Part shown: one piece after another, positions 1 through 7,732 of the stretch
Position numbering within the stretch: the first letter of the stretch is position 1
Layout of the letters: each line of letters opens with the position of its first letter
Assembly (NCBI RefSeq): GCF_050946405.1
Contig: NZ_JBMNUS010000003.1
Span: 186,001 to 250,000, forward strand
Direction: 5' to 3'
Length of the DNA: 64,000 nt
From: Pseudochelatococcus sp050946405
GTDB lineage: Bacteria > Pseudomonadota > Alphaproteobacteria > Rhizobiales > Beijerinckiaceae
Position numbers and translations under genes: made by a program
The notes under the pieces: model-generated
What the model saw: the letters and a program-made list of their open reading frames with translations, nothing else
Told to the model about the DNA's origin: nothing
Database searches by the model: none

Positions 1-624
1 CCGTTCGTCATTCCGGCGATCAACGGCGAGGCGGCGCTCGACGAGCCCAACGTCAACATGGTGACGTGCGGCGGGCAGGCCACCATTCCCATGGTGCAGG
101 CCGTGAAGCGCGCCACGCGGCGCCTCGTCTACGGCGAGATCGTCGCGTCCATCGCCTCCAGATCCGCCGGGCCGGGCACGCGCGCGAACATCGACGAATT
201 CACGGAGACGACCTCGAAGGCCATCGAGGTGCTGGGCGGCGCGGAACGCGGCAAGGCGATCATCATCCTCAACCCCGCCGAGCCGCCGCTGATCATGCGC
301 GATACGGTGTTCACGCTCTCGCAGGGCGGGGACCCGGCCGCCATCGCGGATTCCATCGCGCGGAAGGTGGAAGAGGTGCGCGCCTACGTGCCCGGCTACC
401 GGCTGAAGCAGCAGGTGCAGTTCGAGGTCATCGGCGACAACGCGCCGGTGCGCATTCCGGGCATCGGCCTCGCCTCCGGCCTCAAGACCACCATCCTGCT
501 CGAAGTGGAAGGGGCGGCGCACTACCTGCCGGCCTATGCCGGCAACCTCGACATCATGACCTCCGCCGCCCTCGTCACCGCCGACCGCTGGGCCGCCCGC
601 AAACTTGAGAAGGAGGCCGCATGA
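1..624 (+). CDS. mhpF: Acetaldehyde dehydrogenase (acylating), 5'-truncated by window edge
   Basis: Last step of meta-cleavage pathways: acetaldehyde + CoA + NAD+ to acetyl-CoA, normally in a channelling complex with the aldolase encoded next. The open frame runs in from base 1 with no start, so 207 residues are visible; the family is about 300-315 residues, so the N-terminal NAD-binding Rossmann part lies outside the window. The catalytic-cysteine segment NMVTCGGQATIP is present (Cys codon 67-69), followed by the C-terminal dimerisation/substrate domain. The stop codon overlaps the start of the aldolase gene (ATGA), indicating translational coupling. The ATG at 58 is internal, not a start. 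Confidence 0.93.
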   Translation, partial: PFVIPAINGEAALDEPNVNMVTCGGQATIPMVQAVKRATRRLVYGEIVASIASRSAGPGTRANIDEFTETTSKAIEVLGGAERGKAIIILNPAEPPLIMRDTVFTLSQGGDPAAIADSIARKVEEVRAYVPGYRLKQQVQFEVIGDNAPVRIPGIGLASGLKTTILLEVEGAAHYLPAYAGNLDIMTSAALVTADRWAARKLEKEAA

Positions 625-1667
625 TGGCGCGTCCCGACCCGAACAGACTCTATGTCCAGGATGTCACGCTGCGCGACGGCATGCACGCCATCCGCCACCG
701 CTACACGCTCGATCAGGTGACGGAGATCGCCCGCGCGCTCGACCGCGCCGGCGTCGACGCCATCGAGGTGACGCACGGCGACGGTATCGCCGGCTCCACC
801 TTCAACTACGGCTTCGGCGCGCATGACGACGCGGAATGGATCGCCGCCGCTGCCGCCGCCTGCGAGCGCGCCGTCATCACGGTGCTGCTCATTCCCGGCA
901 TCGGCACGGTGCATGACCTGCGCCACGCCGTCGAGGCGGGGGCGCGCTCCGTGCGCGTCGCCACCCATTGCACCGAGGCCGACGTGTCTCGCCAGCACAT
1001 CGAGGAGGGGCGCAAGCTCGGGCTCGACACGGTGGGCTTCCTGATGATGGCGCACATGGCCCCGGTGGAAACGCTGGTGGAACAGGCGAAGCTCATGGAA
1101 AGCTACGGCGCGGAATGCGTCTATGTCACCGACAGCGCCGGCGCGCTCCTGCCCGGCGGCTATGCCGAGCGGGTGAGGGCGGTGCGCGATGCGCTGAAGC
1201 CGGAGACGGAAATCGGCGTGCATACCCACCACAACCTCACGCTCGGCGTCGCCAACGCGGCGGCGGGCATCGAGGCCGGCGCGGTGCGCGTCGACGCCTC
1301 GCTCGCGGGCATGGGCGCGGGCGCGGGCAACGCGCCGCTCGAAGCCCTGATCGCGGTGCTCGACCGCATGGGCATCGAGACCGGCGTCGACCTGTTCGCG
1401 CTGATGGACGCCGCCGACGATCTCGTGCGGCCCTTGCAGGACCGTCCGGTGCGGGTGGACCGGGAAAGCCTCGCGCTCGGCTATGCCGGCGTCTATTCGA
1501 GCTTCCTGCGCCACGCGGAAAACGCCTCCGGCGTCTACGGCGTCGACACGCGCGACATCCTCGTGGAACTCGGCCGCCGCCGCATGGTCGGCGGACAGGA
1601 AGACATGATCCTCGACGTGGCGCTCGATCTGCTGAAGCAGGCCCGCGCCGACGGTTCCGCCGCCTGA
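621..1667 (+). CDS. mhpE: 4-hydroxy-2-oxovalerate aldolase
   Basis: Class II pyruvate aldolase of the DmpG/BphI/MhpE family, 348 residues (usual length about 340-350). It splits 4-hydroxy-2-oxovalerate into pyruvate and acetaldehyde, the latter passed to the dehydrogenase encoded upstream. The HMGL-like TIM-barrel start DVTLRDGMH carries the expected catalytic Arg18 and His22, and the metal-binding HTHHN motif gives His201 and His203. The start overlaps the mhpF stop by four bases (ATGA), so the pair is translationally coupled as usual for this two-enzyme complex. An in-frame second ATG directly follows the first, so one residue of the N terminus is uncertain. Confidence 0.95.
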   Translation: MMARPDPNRLYVQDVTLRDGMHAIRHRYTLDQVTEIARALDRAGVDAIEVTHGDGIAGSTFNYGFGAHDDAEWIAAAAAACERAVITVLLIPGIGTVHDLRHAVEAGARSVRVATHCTEADVSRQHIEEGRKLGLDTVGFLMMAHMAPVETLVEQAKLMESYGAECVYVTDSAGALLPGGYAERVRAVRDALKPETEIGVHTHHNLTLGVANAAAGIEAGAVRVDASLAGMGAGAGNAPLEALIAVLDRMGIETGVDLFALMDAADDLVRPLQDRPVRVDRESLALGYAGVYSSFLRHAENASGVYGVDTRDILVELGRRRMVGGQEDMILDVALDLLKQARADGSAA

Positions 1668-1713
1668 AAAGGCGCCGCCTTCAACCCGTTTCGCGATCCG
1701 AAAGGCGATTGAC

Positions 1714-2586
1714 ATGAGCACACGTCCCTACACGAGCATCTGGAACGATCTCAACCAGGTTTCCTTTTCCCAGGGCTTCATCGACGCTGGCGGATACCGG
1801 ACCCGCTACCTGCGCGCGGGCGATTCGTCCAAGCCCGCCCTCGTGCTGCTGCACGGCGTGACGGGGCATGCCGAAGCCTACGTGCGCAACCTCGCCGCCC
1901 ATGGCGAGCATTTCGATGTCTGGGCCATCGATCTGATCGGCCACGGCTACAGCAGCAAGCCCGCGCATCCGCTCGAAATCCCCCACTACATCGACCATGT
2001 GCTGAAGTTCCTCGACGCCATCGGCGCGGAGCGCGCGCATTTCTCCGGCGAGTCGCTGGGGGGGTGGGTGTCGGCGCGCTTCGCGCAGCTCCATCCTGAA
2101 AAGGTCGGCCGCATCGTGCTGAACACCATGGGCGGCACGATGGCGAATCCGCAGGTGATGGAACGCATCTACACCCTGTCCATCGAGGCGGCGAACGATC
2201 CGAGCTGGGAGCGCGTCAAGGCGCGTCTCGAATGGCTGATGGCCGATCCGACCATGGTCACGGACGACCTCATCCGCACGCGCCAGGCGATCTTCGAGCA
2301 GCCCGACTGGAAAATGGCCTGCGAGATGAACATGGCCTTGCAGAACCTCGACATCCGCAGGCGCAACATGCTCTCCGACGACGATCTGCGCGCCATCGCC
2401 GCGCCGGCGCTGGTCATCTGGACGACGAAGGACCCCTCCGGGCCGGTCGACGAGGGACGGCGCATCGCCTCGCTCATTCCCGGCGGCCGGCTCGCCGTCA
2501 TCGAGAACGCCGGCCACTGGCCGCAGTACGAGCAGACGGACATCTTCAACCGCATCCACCTCGACTTTCTGCTGGCGAACGACTGA
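1714..2586 (+). CDS. Alpha/beta hydrolase, probable meta-cleavage product hydrolase
   Basis: 290-residue alpha/beta hydrolase, probably hydrolysing the C-C bond of a ring-fission product (DmpD/BphD/HsaD group). Visible are the oxyanion segment LLHGVTGH (residues 45-52), nucleophile elbow GESLGG with Ser114, acid Asp240 (WTTKDPSG) and His268 (ENAGHWPQ). Its place between the aldolase and an extradiol dioxygenase supports a role in the meta pathway; the true substrate (2-hydroxymuconic semialdehyde or a larger dienoate) cannot be read from the sequence. It follows mhpE by 46 bases on the same strand, so it is probably in the same operon. Confidence 0.85.
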   Translation: MSTRPYTSIWNDLNQVSFSQGFIDAGGYRTRYLRAGDSSKPALVLLHGVTGHAEAYVRNLAAHGEHFDVWAIDLIGHGYSSKPAHPLEIPHYIDHVLKFLDAIGAERAHFSGESLGGWVSARFAQLHPEKVGRIVLNTMGGTMANPQVMERIYTLSIEAANDPSWERVKARLEWLMADPTMVTDDLIRTRQAIFEQPDWKMACEMNMALQNLDIRRRNMLSDDDLRAIAAPALVIWTTKDPSGPVDEGRRIASLIPGGRLAVIENAGHWPQYEQTDIFNRIHLDFLLAND

Positions 2587-2628
2587 CGCCGGCACCATCC
2601 AAAATCCAAAACACTGGAGGAACCATTC

Positions 2629-3648
2629 ATGTCACGACTTTCCGATCGTTTCGATCCCGGACCGCAGGTCGCCCAGTGCGGCACCATCAACCTCGGCACG
2701 AAGGATATCGAAAAGTCGCTCTTCTTCTTCCGCGACACACTCGGCATGGAAGAGGTGGAGCGCCACGGCAATGTCGCCTACCTGCGCTGCTATCAGGAAC
2801 TCGGCCATCATTCGCTCGTGCTGACGCAGCAGGAGGAGGCGATCGTCAACTCCTACAGCTTCCGCGTCAGGCGTCCGCAGGACGTGGAGCTGTTCTACGA
2901 AGAGCTGAAGCGGCAGGAGATCGAGGTGGTCGAGGTGCCCGCCGGTGCCGAAGCGGGCCGCGGCACGGCGATCCGCTTTCTTCTGCCCGGCGGCGGCCAC
3001 CCGTTCGAGCTTTACTACGACATCGACAAGCCGCCCGCGCCCGAGGCGCTGCGTTCGCGACTGCCCTCCAACAGCTCCAGGCGGCGCGGGCTCGGCGTGC
3101 GGCGCATCGATCACTTCAATGTCCAGACCTCGCCGTCGACGATCAACCAGGCCGAGCAATGGGCGCGCGACACGCTCGGGTTCAAGCGCCGCGAATTCGC
3201 CTGTCTGCCCCATAACCCCGGCACGATCATGGCGTCGTGGATGTCGGTGACGCCGCAGATGCACGATCTCGCCATCGTCGCCAACGGCCAGGAGAAATCC
3301 GCGCAACTGCACCATGTCGCGTTCAATCTCCAGGACTTTTCCGACGCGCTCACCGCCGCCGACATCCTGCGCGACCTCGACGTTTCCTATGGCGTCGGCC
3401 CCGGCAAGCACGGTATCGGCCAGGCGATGTACCTCTACATCCACGATCCCGGTTCCGACCACCGCGTCGAACTCTATGCCGGCGGCTACCTGATCTTCGA
3501 TCCCGACTGGGAGGCGATCGAGTGGAAGCCGGCCGACTTCCCGGACGGCATGACGTGGTACGGCGATCCCATCGACACCACCACCGGCAGCCGCGGCCGT
3601 CACACCACCGGCTCCGCCGGGCTGCACCGCAAGCCCGTCACGGCCTGA
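2629..3648 (+). CDS. Type I extradiol ring-cleavage dioxygenase (catechol 2,3-dioxygenase-like, VOC superfamily)
   Basis: 339 residues with two vicinal-oxygen-chelate modules. The C-terminal module has the 2-His-1-carboxylate iron ligands: His162 (IDHFNV), His229 (LHHVAF) and Glu281 (HRVELYAGG). It is expected to cleave a catechol next to the two hydroxyls using Fe(II) and O2, giving the substrate of the hydrolase encoded upstream. A strong Shine-Dalgarno (ctggagg) lies 8 bases before the ATG. The precise catechol cannot be assigned; the operon has no upstream ring-hydroxylating genes inside this window. It is the last gene of the cluster, convergent with the acyltransferase gene at 3765. Confidence 0.88.
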   Translation: MSRLSDRFDPGPQVAQCGTINLGTKDIEKSLFFFRDTLGMEEVERHGNVAYLRCYQELGHHSLVLTQQEEAIVNSYSFRVRRPQDVELFYEELKRQEIEVVEVPAGAEAGRGTAIRFLLPGGGHPFELYYDIDKPPAPEALRSRLPSNSSRRRGLGVRRIDHFNVQTSPSTINQAEQWARDTLGFKRREFACLPHNPGTIMASWMSVTPQMHDLAIVANGQEKSAQLHHVAFNLQDFSDALTAADILRDLDVSYGVGPGKHGIGQAMYLYIHDPGSDHRVELYAGGYLIFDPDWEAIEWKPADFPDGMTWYGDPIDTTTGSRGRHTTGSAGLHRKPVTA

Positions 3649-3674
3649 TCGTCAATACGGAAACGCCCTGCAAA

Positions 3675-3703
3675 CTTCCGGCTTTTCGCTGAAACGCCGG
3701 AAG
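3675..3703. terminator. Short inverted repeat between convergent genes
   Basis: Arms CTTCCGGC and GCCGGAAG flank a 13-base loop in the gap between the dioxygenase gene and the convergent acyltransferase gene. There is no U-run, so termination is only inferred from position. A 14-base direct repeat CGCCGGAAGTCTCC occurs at 3695-3708 and 3711-3724. Confidence 0.35.
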
Positions 3704-3764
3704 TCTCCAACGCCGGAAGTCTCCGCGTTCCTGATTGCGCGCGCCTTCGTATCGAGCGGGCGGT

Positions 3765-6467
3765 CTATGCCACTTCGAGGCGCACCAGCCGCACACCCGC
3801 GTCGTCCGGGTCCGGGCGGGAGGTGAAGCCGAGTTGCGCGCACATGGCGAGCATCATCGTGTTCTCGCGCAGCACCTGCCCCTCGATGGCCCTGAGACCC
3901 TCGGCCTTCGCATAGTCGATGATCGAGGTCATCAGCAGCCAGCCCAGCCCCTTGCCGCGCATGTCCGTGCGGGTCATGATGCCGTATTCGCCGGCTTCGT
4001 AATTGGCGTCCGCATGCAGGCGCACGGCGCCCAGCATGTCGCCCGTCGCTTTCTCGATGGCCACGAAAGCCATCGCGCGACCGTAGTCGAGCTGCGTCAG
4101 GCGGGCGATGAACGTGTGGCTGAAGTCCTTGATCGGCGTGAAGAAGCGCAGCCGCAGATCGTCCGGCGTCACGCGCGTGAAGAACGTGCGGAACATCTCC
4201 TCGTCCTCCGGGCGCACGGGACGCAGCAGGATCGGCGTGCCGTCGGACAGCGTGGTGCGCCGCTCCAGCTCCTGCGGGTAGGGGCGGATGGCGAAGCGCG
4301 GATGGCCCGACGGCCCCTTCGCCTGCGCGACGGCCGCCACCTTCACCCGCCCGTCGACGGCAATGACGCCGGTATGATCGGCCAGCAGCGGATTGATGTC
4401 GATTTCCCGCACCTCCGGCAGATCGGCCGAGAGCTGCGCCAGCTTCACGAGCGTGAGCGCCACCGCCTGCTCGTCGGCGGCGGGCACGTCGCGATAGGCC
4501 TTCAGGCGGCGCGAGACGCGCGTGCGGGCGATGAGATCCTCGGCCAGCCGCAGATCGAGCGGCGGCAGCGCCAGCGCCTTGTCGTTGATCACCTCGACGG
4601 CGGTGCCCCCGCGGCCGAACACGATCACCGGCCCGAACACGGGATCGTCGGCAAGGCCCGCGATCAGCTCCCGCGTCTTGGGGCGGATCATCATCGGGTG
4701 GACCGTGACGCCGATGAGGCGCGCGTCGGGGCGCAGGCGCGCGGCGCGCTCCAGAATCTCGCTCGCCGCCTCGCGCACCGCCGCCGCGCTGGCGAGGTTG
4801 AGCCTTACGCCGCCGATGTCCGACTTGTGCACCACGTCCGGCGACAGGATCTTGACCGCCACCGGCAGCCCCTGCGCGAAAAAGTGTTCGGCCGCGATCA
4901 CGGCCTCCTCGGCGTCGCGCGCCAGGCGCACGGGCGTGATCGGAATCTGGTAGGCGTCGAACAGCCGCCCCACCTCCAGCGGATCGAGCCACGCGCGGCC
5001 CGAGGCGAGCACGCCGGCGACGAGCGCGCGCGCGGCCTGCGTGTCCGGCTGAAAATCGGCCGGCAGGCTCGGCGGCGTCTCCATCAGCTCGTTGAGCGCC
5101 TCGCGGTAGCGCACGAGATGGGTGAAGCCGCGCACGGCCTCCGCCTCGTTGGAATAGTTGGGGATGCGCGCGGCGTCGAACATCTTGCCGACTTCCGCGC
5201 CGTCGCCGTACCATACGGTGAGCACGGGCTTTGTCGAATGGCGCTGGCGGCGATAGGCCGCCGCCGCCGTGGTGACGGCGCGGGCGACGTCGAGCGACGA
5301 CGCGGGCCCCATCGGCACGTTGAGCACCAGCACGCCGTCGTTGGCGCGGTCGGCGAGCGCCTGTTCGAGCGCCGCGACGTAGCGCTCCCCGTCCGCATCG
5401 CCGCCGAGATCGATCGGATTGGTCCGCGACCAGCGGCCCGGCAGCACGGCGTCGAGCGCGGCGATGGTCGTTGGCGACAGCGGCGCGATGACGCCGCCGA
5501 AATCGATCAGCCGGTCGACCGTGAGCGCGGCGATGCCGCCGCCGTTGGTGACGATGGCAAGCCGCTTGCCGGGGAAGGGGCGCACGCGCCCCAGGGTTTC
5601 GGCGGCCGAAAACAGCTCGTCGAGGTCGATGACGCGCAGCAGCCCCGCGCGCCGGAAGGCGGCGTCGTATACGTCGTCCGGGCGGGCGAGGCCGGCCGTG
5701 TGCGTCTCGGCGGCGTGCGGATGCTGCTTGTGACGGCCGGACTTGATGACGACAACCGGCTTGGCGCGCGCCGCGAGCCGCGCCGCCGACATGAACTTGC
5801 GCGCATCCGCGACCTCCTCGACATAGAGCAGGATGGCGCGCGTGTGCCGCTCCAGCGCGAAGTAATCGAGCACGTCGCCGAAATCGACGTCGATCTGGTC
5901 GCCGATGGAGACGACGCCGGAAAAGCCGACGGCGTGCTGATGCGCCCATTCGATCACGCCCGCCGCCAGCGCGCCAGATTGCGTGATCAGGGCGAGATCG
6001 CCCGGCTGCGCCGGGCTGCCGGCGAGGCTCGCATTCAGTTTGGCGTGGGGGGCGAGGACGCCGATGCTGTTCGGCCCGATCAGCCGCAGGCTGTAGCGGC
6101 GGGCCGTCGCCTCGATCTCCGCCAGAAGCGCCTTCCCCTGCGCGTCGGCATCGAAGCCCTCGGCGACGATGATGGCGCCGCAGACGCCGCGTTCGCCCGC
6201 TTCCCGCACCCGCTCCAGCACCGCGGCGCGCCCGGAGACGATGATGACGAGATCCGGCGTGAAGGACAGGTCGGCGAGCGTCGGCGCGCTCTCGAAGCCG
6301 GGAAGGGCGTCGGGCGCCGGCCGGCCGGCGAAGCCCCGCTTGCCGGCAAATCCGCAGGTTTCCAGATTGCCGGCGATCCGGCAGATCACGCCGGCGTCGG
6401 CGTCGGGCTCCGCAACGATGGCGATCGATTGCGGGGCAAGCAGGCGTTCGAGTCGGTAGGTGCTCAT
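3765..6467 (-). CDS. ADP-forming acyl-CoA synthetase-like protein fused to GNAT acetyltransferase (Pat/Pka type)
   Basis: 900 residues. Order of domains: CoA-binding Rossmann (about 10-135), succinyl-CoA-ligase-like flavodoxin domain (about 150-290, ITQSGALAAG), second ligase domain, ATP-grasp (about 490-720) and a C-terminal GNAT domain (about 730-900, acetyl-CoA loop RGKGLG). Proteins with this architecture acetylate lysines of acyl-CoA synthetases and other metabolic enzymes. His256 (AETHTAGL) sits where NDP-forming acyl-CoA synthetases carry the phosphorylated His, so residual ligase chemistry is not excluded. A longer frame reaches 6758, but MSTYRLERLL at 6467 matches the usual family start; its Shine-Dalgarno is weak. 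Confidence 0.88.
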   Translation of the reverse strand: MSTYRLERLLAPQSIAIVAEPDADAGVICRIAGNLETCGFAGKRGFAGRPAPDALPGFESAPTLADLSFTPDLVIIVSGRAAVLERVREAGERGVCGAIIVAEGFDADAQGKALLAEIEATARRYSLRLIGPNSIGVLAPHAKLNASLAGSPAQPGDLALITQSGALAAGVIEWAHQHAVGFSGVVSIGDQIDVDFGDVLDYFALERHTRAILLYVEEVADARKFMSAARLAARAKPVVVIKSGRHKQHPHAAETHTAGLARPDDVYDAAFRRAGLLRVIDLDELFSAAETLGRVRPFPGKRLAIVTNGGGIAALTVDRLIDFGGVIAPLSPTTIAALDAVLPGRWSRTNPIDLGGDADGERYVAALEQALADRANDGVLVLNVPMGPASSLDVARAVTTAAAAYRRQRHSTKPVLTVWYGDGAEVGKMFDAARIPNYSNEAEAVRGFTHLVRYREALNELMETPPSLPADFQPDTQAARALVAGVLASGRAWLDPLEVGRLFDAYQIPITPVRLARDAEEAVIAAEHFFAQGLPVAVKILSPDVVHKSDIGGVRLNLASAAAVREAASEILERAARLRPDARLIGVTVHPMMIRPKTRELIAGLADDPVFGPVIVFGRGGTAVEVINDKALALPPLDLRLAEDLIARTRVSRRLKAYRDVPAADEQAVALTLVKLAQLSADLPEVREIDINPLLADHTGVIAVDGRVKVAAVAQAKGPSGHPRFAIRPYPQELERRTTLSDGTPILLRPVRPEDEEMFRTFFTRVTPDDLRLRFFTPIKDFSHTFIARLTQLDYGRAMAFVAIEKATGDMLGAVRLHADANYEAGEYGIMTRTDMRGKGLGWLLMTSIIDYAKAEGLRAIEGQVLRENTMMLAMCAQLGFTSRPDPDDAGVRLVRLEVA

Positions 6468-6560
6468 CGTCGTTCCGTGGGCAAGGGCGGGCGCGGCGTC
6501 GTTCGTTTTCCATCCATGCCACGATTTGGTTGCCGATGCACCCGTTTGCCGGCAAGCTGG

Positions 6561-6596
6561 CGGCGGTAAACGGAGAAACCGGCAGTAAACGGAGAA
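6561..6596. repeat. Tandem 17-base direct repeat in divergent intergenic region
   Basis: Two near-identical units (cggcggtaaacggagaa at 6561-6577 and cggcagtaaacggagaa at 6580-6596) lie 19 bases apart in the 289-base gap (6468-6756) between the divergent acyltransferase and SIMPL genes. The spacing is close to two helical turns, so this could be a pair of regulator sites; no regulator family is recognisable. The rest of the gap shows no small gene. Confidence 0.5.
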
Positions 6597-6756
6597 GCTT
6601 CCTGCGCCACATCGCCGCCCCATTGCCGCGCATGCTGGCGTCGAAGGCCGATTTGCGTCTTGCGCTGCGTCTTGCGCAATGAAGCGGTGATCTTTTTGCG
6701 CGACGATGCACGGACCGGGTGTCCGGGCGTCGGCGTATTCCCAGAAAGGATGAACC

Positions 6757-7554
6757 ATGACCTTTTCTCAAAAGCGTGATGCAGGCCGTGGCGGCAGGCG
6801 GGGGGCGGCGCTGGCGGCGCGGCTGGGCTGCGTTATCGCCGGCGGCGCTCTCGCCGGCGGCATGCTGCTGGGGCTCGCCGCGCAGGCGCAGACGCCCGCC
6901 GGGCGCGAGGCCCCGCGCGTCGTCACCGTCTCCGGCGAGGGCGTCGTGCAGGCCACGCCGGACATCGCCAGCGTGATCGTCGGCGTGGTGACGCAGGGCA
7001 AGACGGCCCGCGACGCGGCCGGCGAGAACACCACGGCCACCGGCGCCGTCATCGCGGCGTTCAAGGCAGCGGCCATCGAGCCGCGCGACCTGACGACCAG
7101 CGGCTTTTCCGTGCAGCCGCGCTACGTCTATCCGAAGAACGGCGGCGACGAGCCGCCGCGCATCGACGGATACGAGGTGCGCAACACTCTGACCGTGCGC
7201 GTGCGCGACCTCGCGAAGCTGGGCGAGGTTCTCGACACCGCCATCGCCACCGGCTCCAACCAGATCGGCGGCATCAGCTTCGGCGTGGCGGACGAGGCCC
7301 CGCTGCTCGACAAGGCGCGCGCCGAGGCTGTCGCGGACGCACGGCGCAAGGCGGAAATCTTCGCGCAGGCCGCGGGCGTGAAGCTCGGCAAGGTGCTGGC
7401 GATCGACGGCGGCTCCTTCGGCCGCCCGCAGCCGCGCGCCGTGCCGCTGGCCGCCCGCGCCGACGCCTTCGTGGCCAGGGCGCCGGTGCCCGTCGAGGCG
7501 GGCGAGCAGGATTTCCGCGCTTCGGTCACGGTGACGTGGGAAGTGGCGGACTGA
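6757..7554 (+). CDS. Periplasmic SIMPL domain (DUF541) protein
   Basis: 265 residues: a Gly/Ala-rich signal peptide (roughly residues 1-45, hydrophobic stretch ending AAQAQ) followed by the SIMPL/DUF541 domain, recognisable by VTVSGEGVVQATPDIA at its start, the TTSGFSVQPRY strand and the C-terminal ARAEAVADARRKAEI helix. Bacterial members (such as BP26/OMP28 of Brucella and YggE) are periplasmic or outer-membrane associated and linked to oxidative-stress tolerance; the molecular activity is not established. It diverges from the acyltransferase gene and precedes ilvD by 178 bases, probably as a single-gene unit. Confidence 0.85.
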   Translation: MTFSQKRDAGRGGRRGAALAARLGCVIAGGALAGGMLLGLAAQAQTPAGREAPRVVTVSGEGVVQATPDIASVIVGVVTQGKTARDAAGENTTATGAVIAAFKAAAIEPRDLTTSGFSVQPRYVYPKNGGDEPPRIDGYEVRNTLTVRVRDLAKLGEVLDTAIATGSNQIGGISFGVADEAPLLDKARAEAVADARRKAEIFAQAAGVKLGKVLAIDGGSFGRPQPRAVPLAARADAFVARAPVPVEAGEQDFRASVTVTWEVAD

Positions 7555-7631
7555 TCCACCCCTCGCGCCGGCGCAATAAATGAAAAGGAAACGGACGGCG
7601 CAGCGAAACGCATGGCCGTCATGCGCGGGTG

Positions 7632-7660
7632 TTGTGTTCACTCGCGCCGTTCCGTTATAC
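7632..7660 (+). promoter_or_regulatory. Candidate sigma-70 promoter of ilvD
   Basis: TTGTGT, 17-base spacer, TTATAC, placed 72 bases before the ilvD ATG. Position and spacing fit a housekeeping promoter; there is no direct evidence of use. Confidence 0.45.
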
Positions 7661-7732
7661 GTAGAAATAATGTAAGGAATAAAGTTTCCGGTCCCGCCCG
7701 CCGGCGCGCCGGTTTGCCTTGAAGGGGTCAGG

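Noticed and set aside
7612..7720. Possible leader peptide before ilvD
   Set aside because: The frame from 7612 has few Val, Ile or Leu codons in a row and no clear terminator/antiterminator pair, so classic attenuation is not supported.
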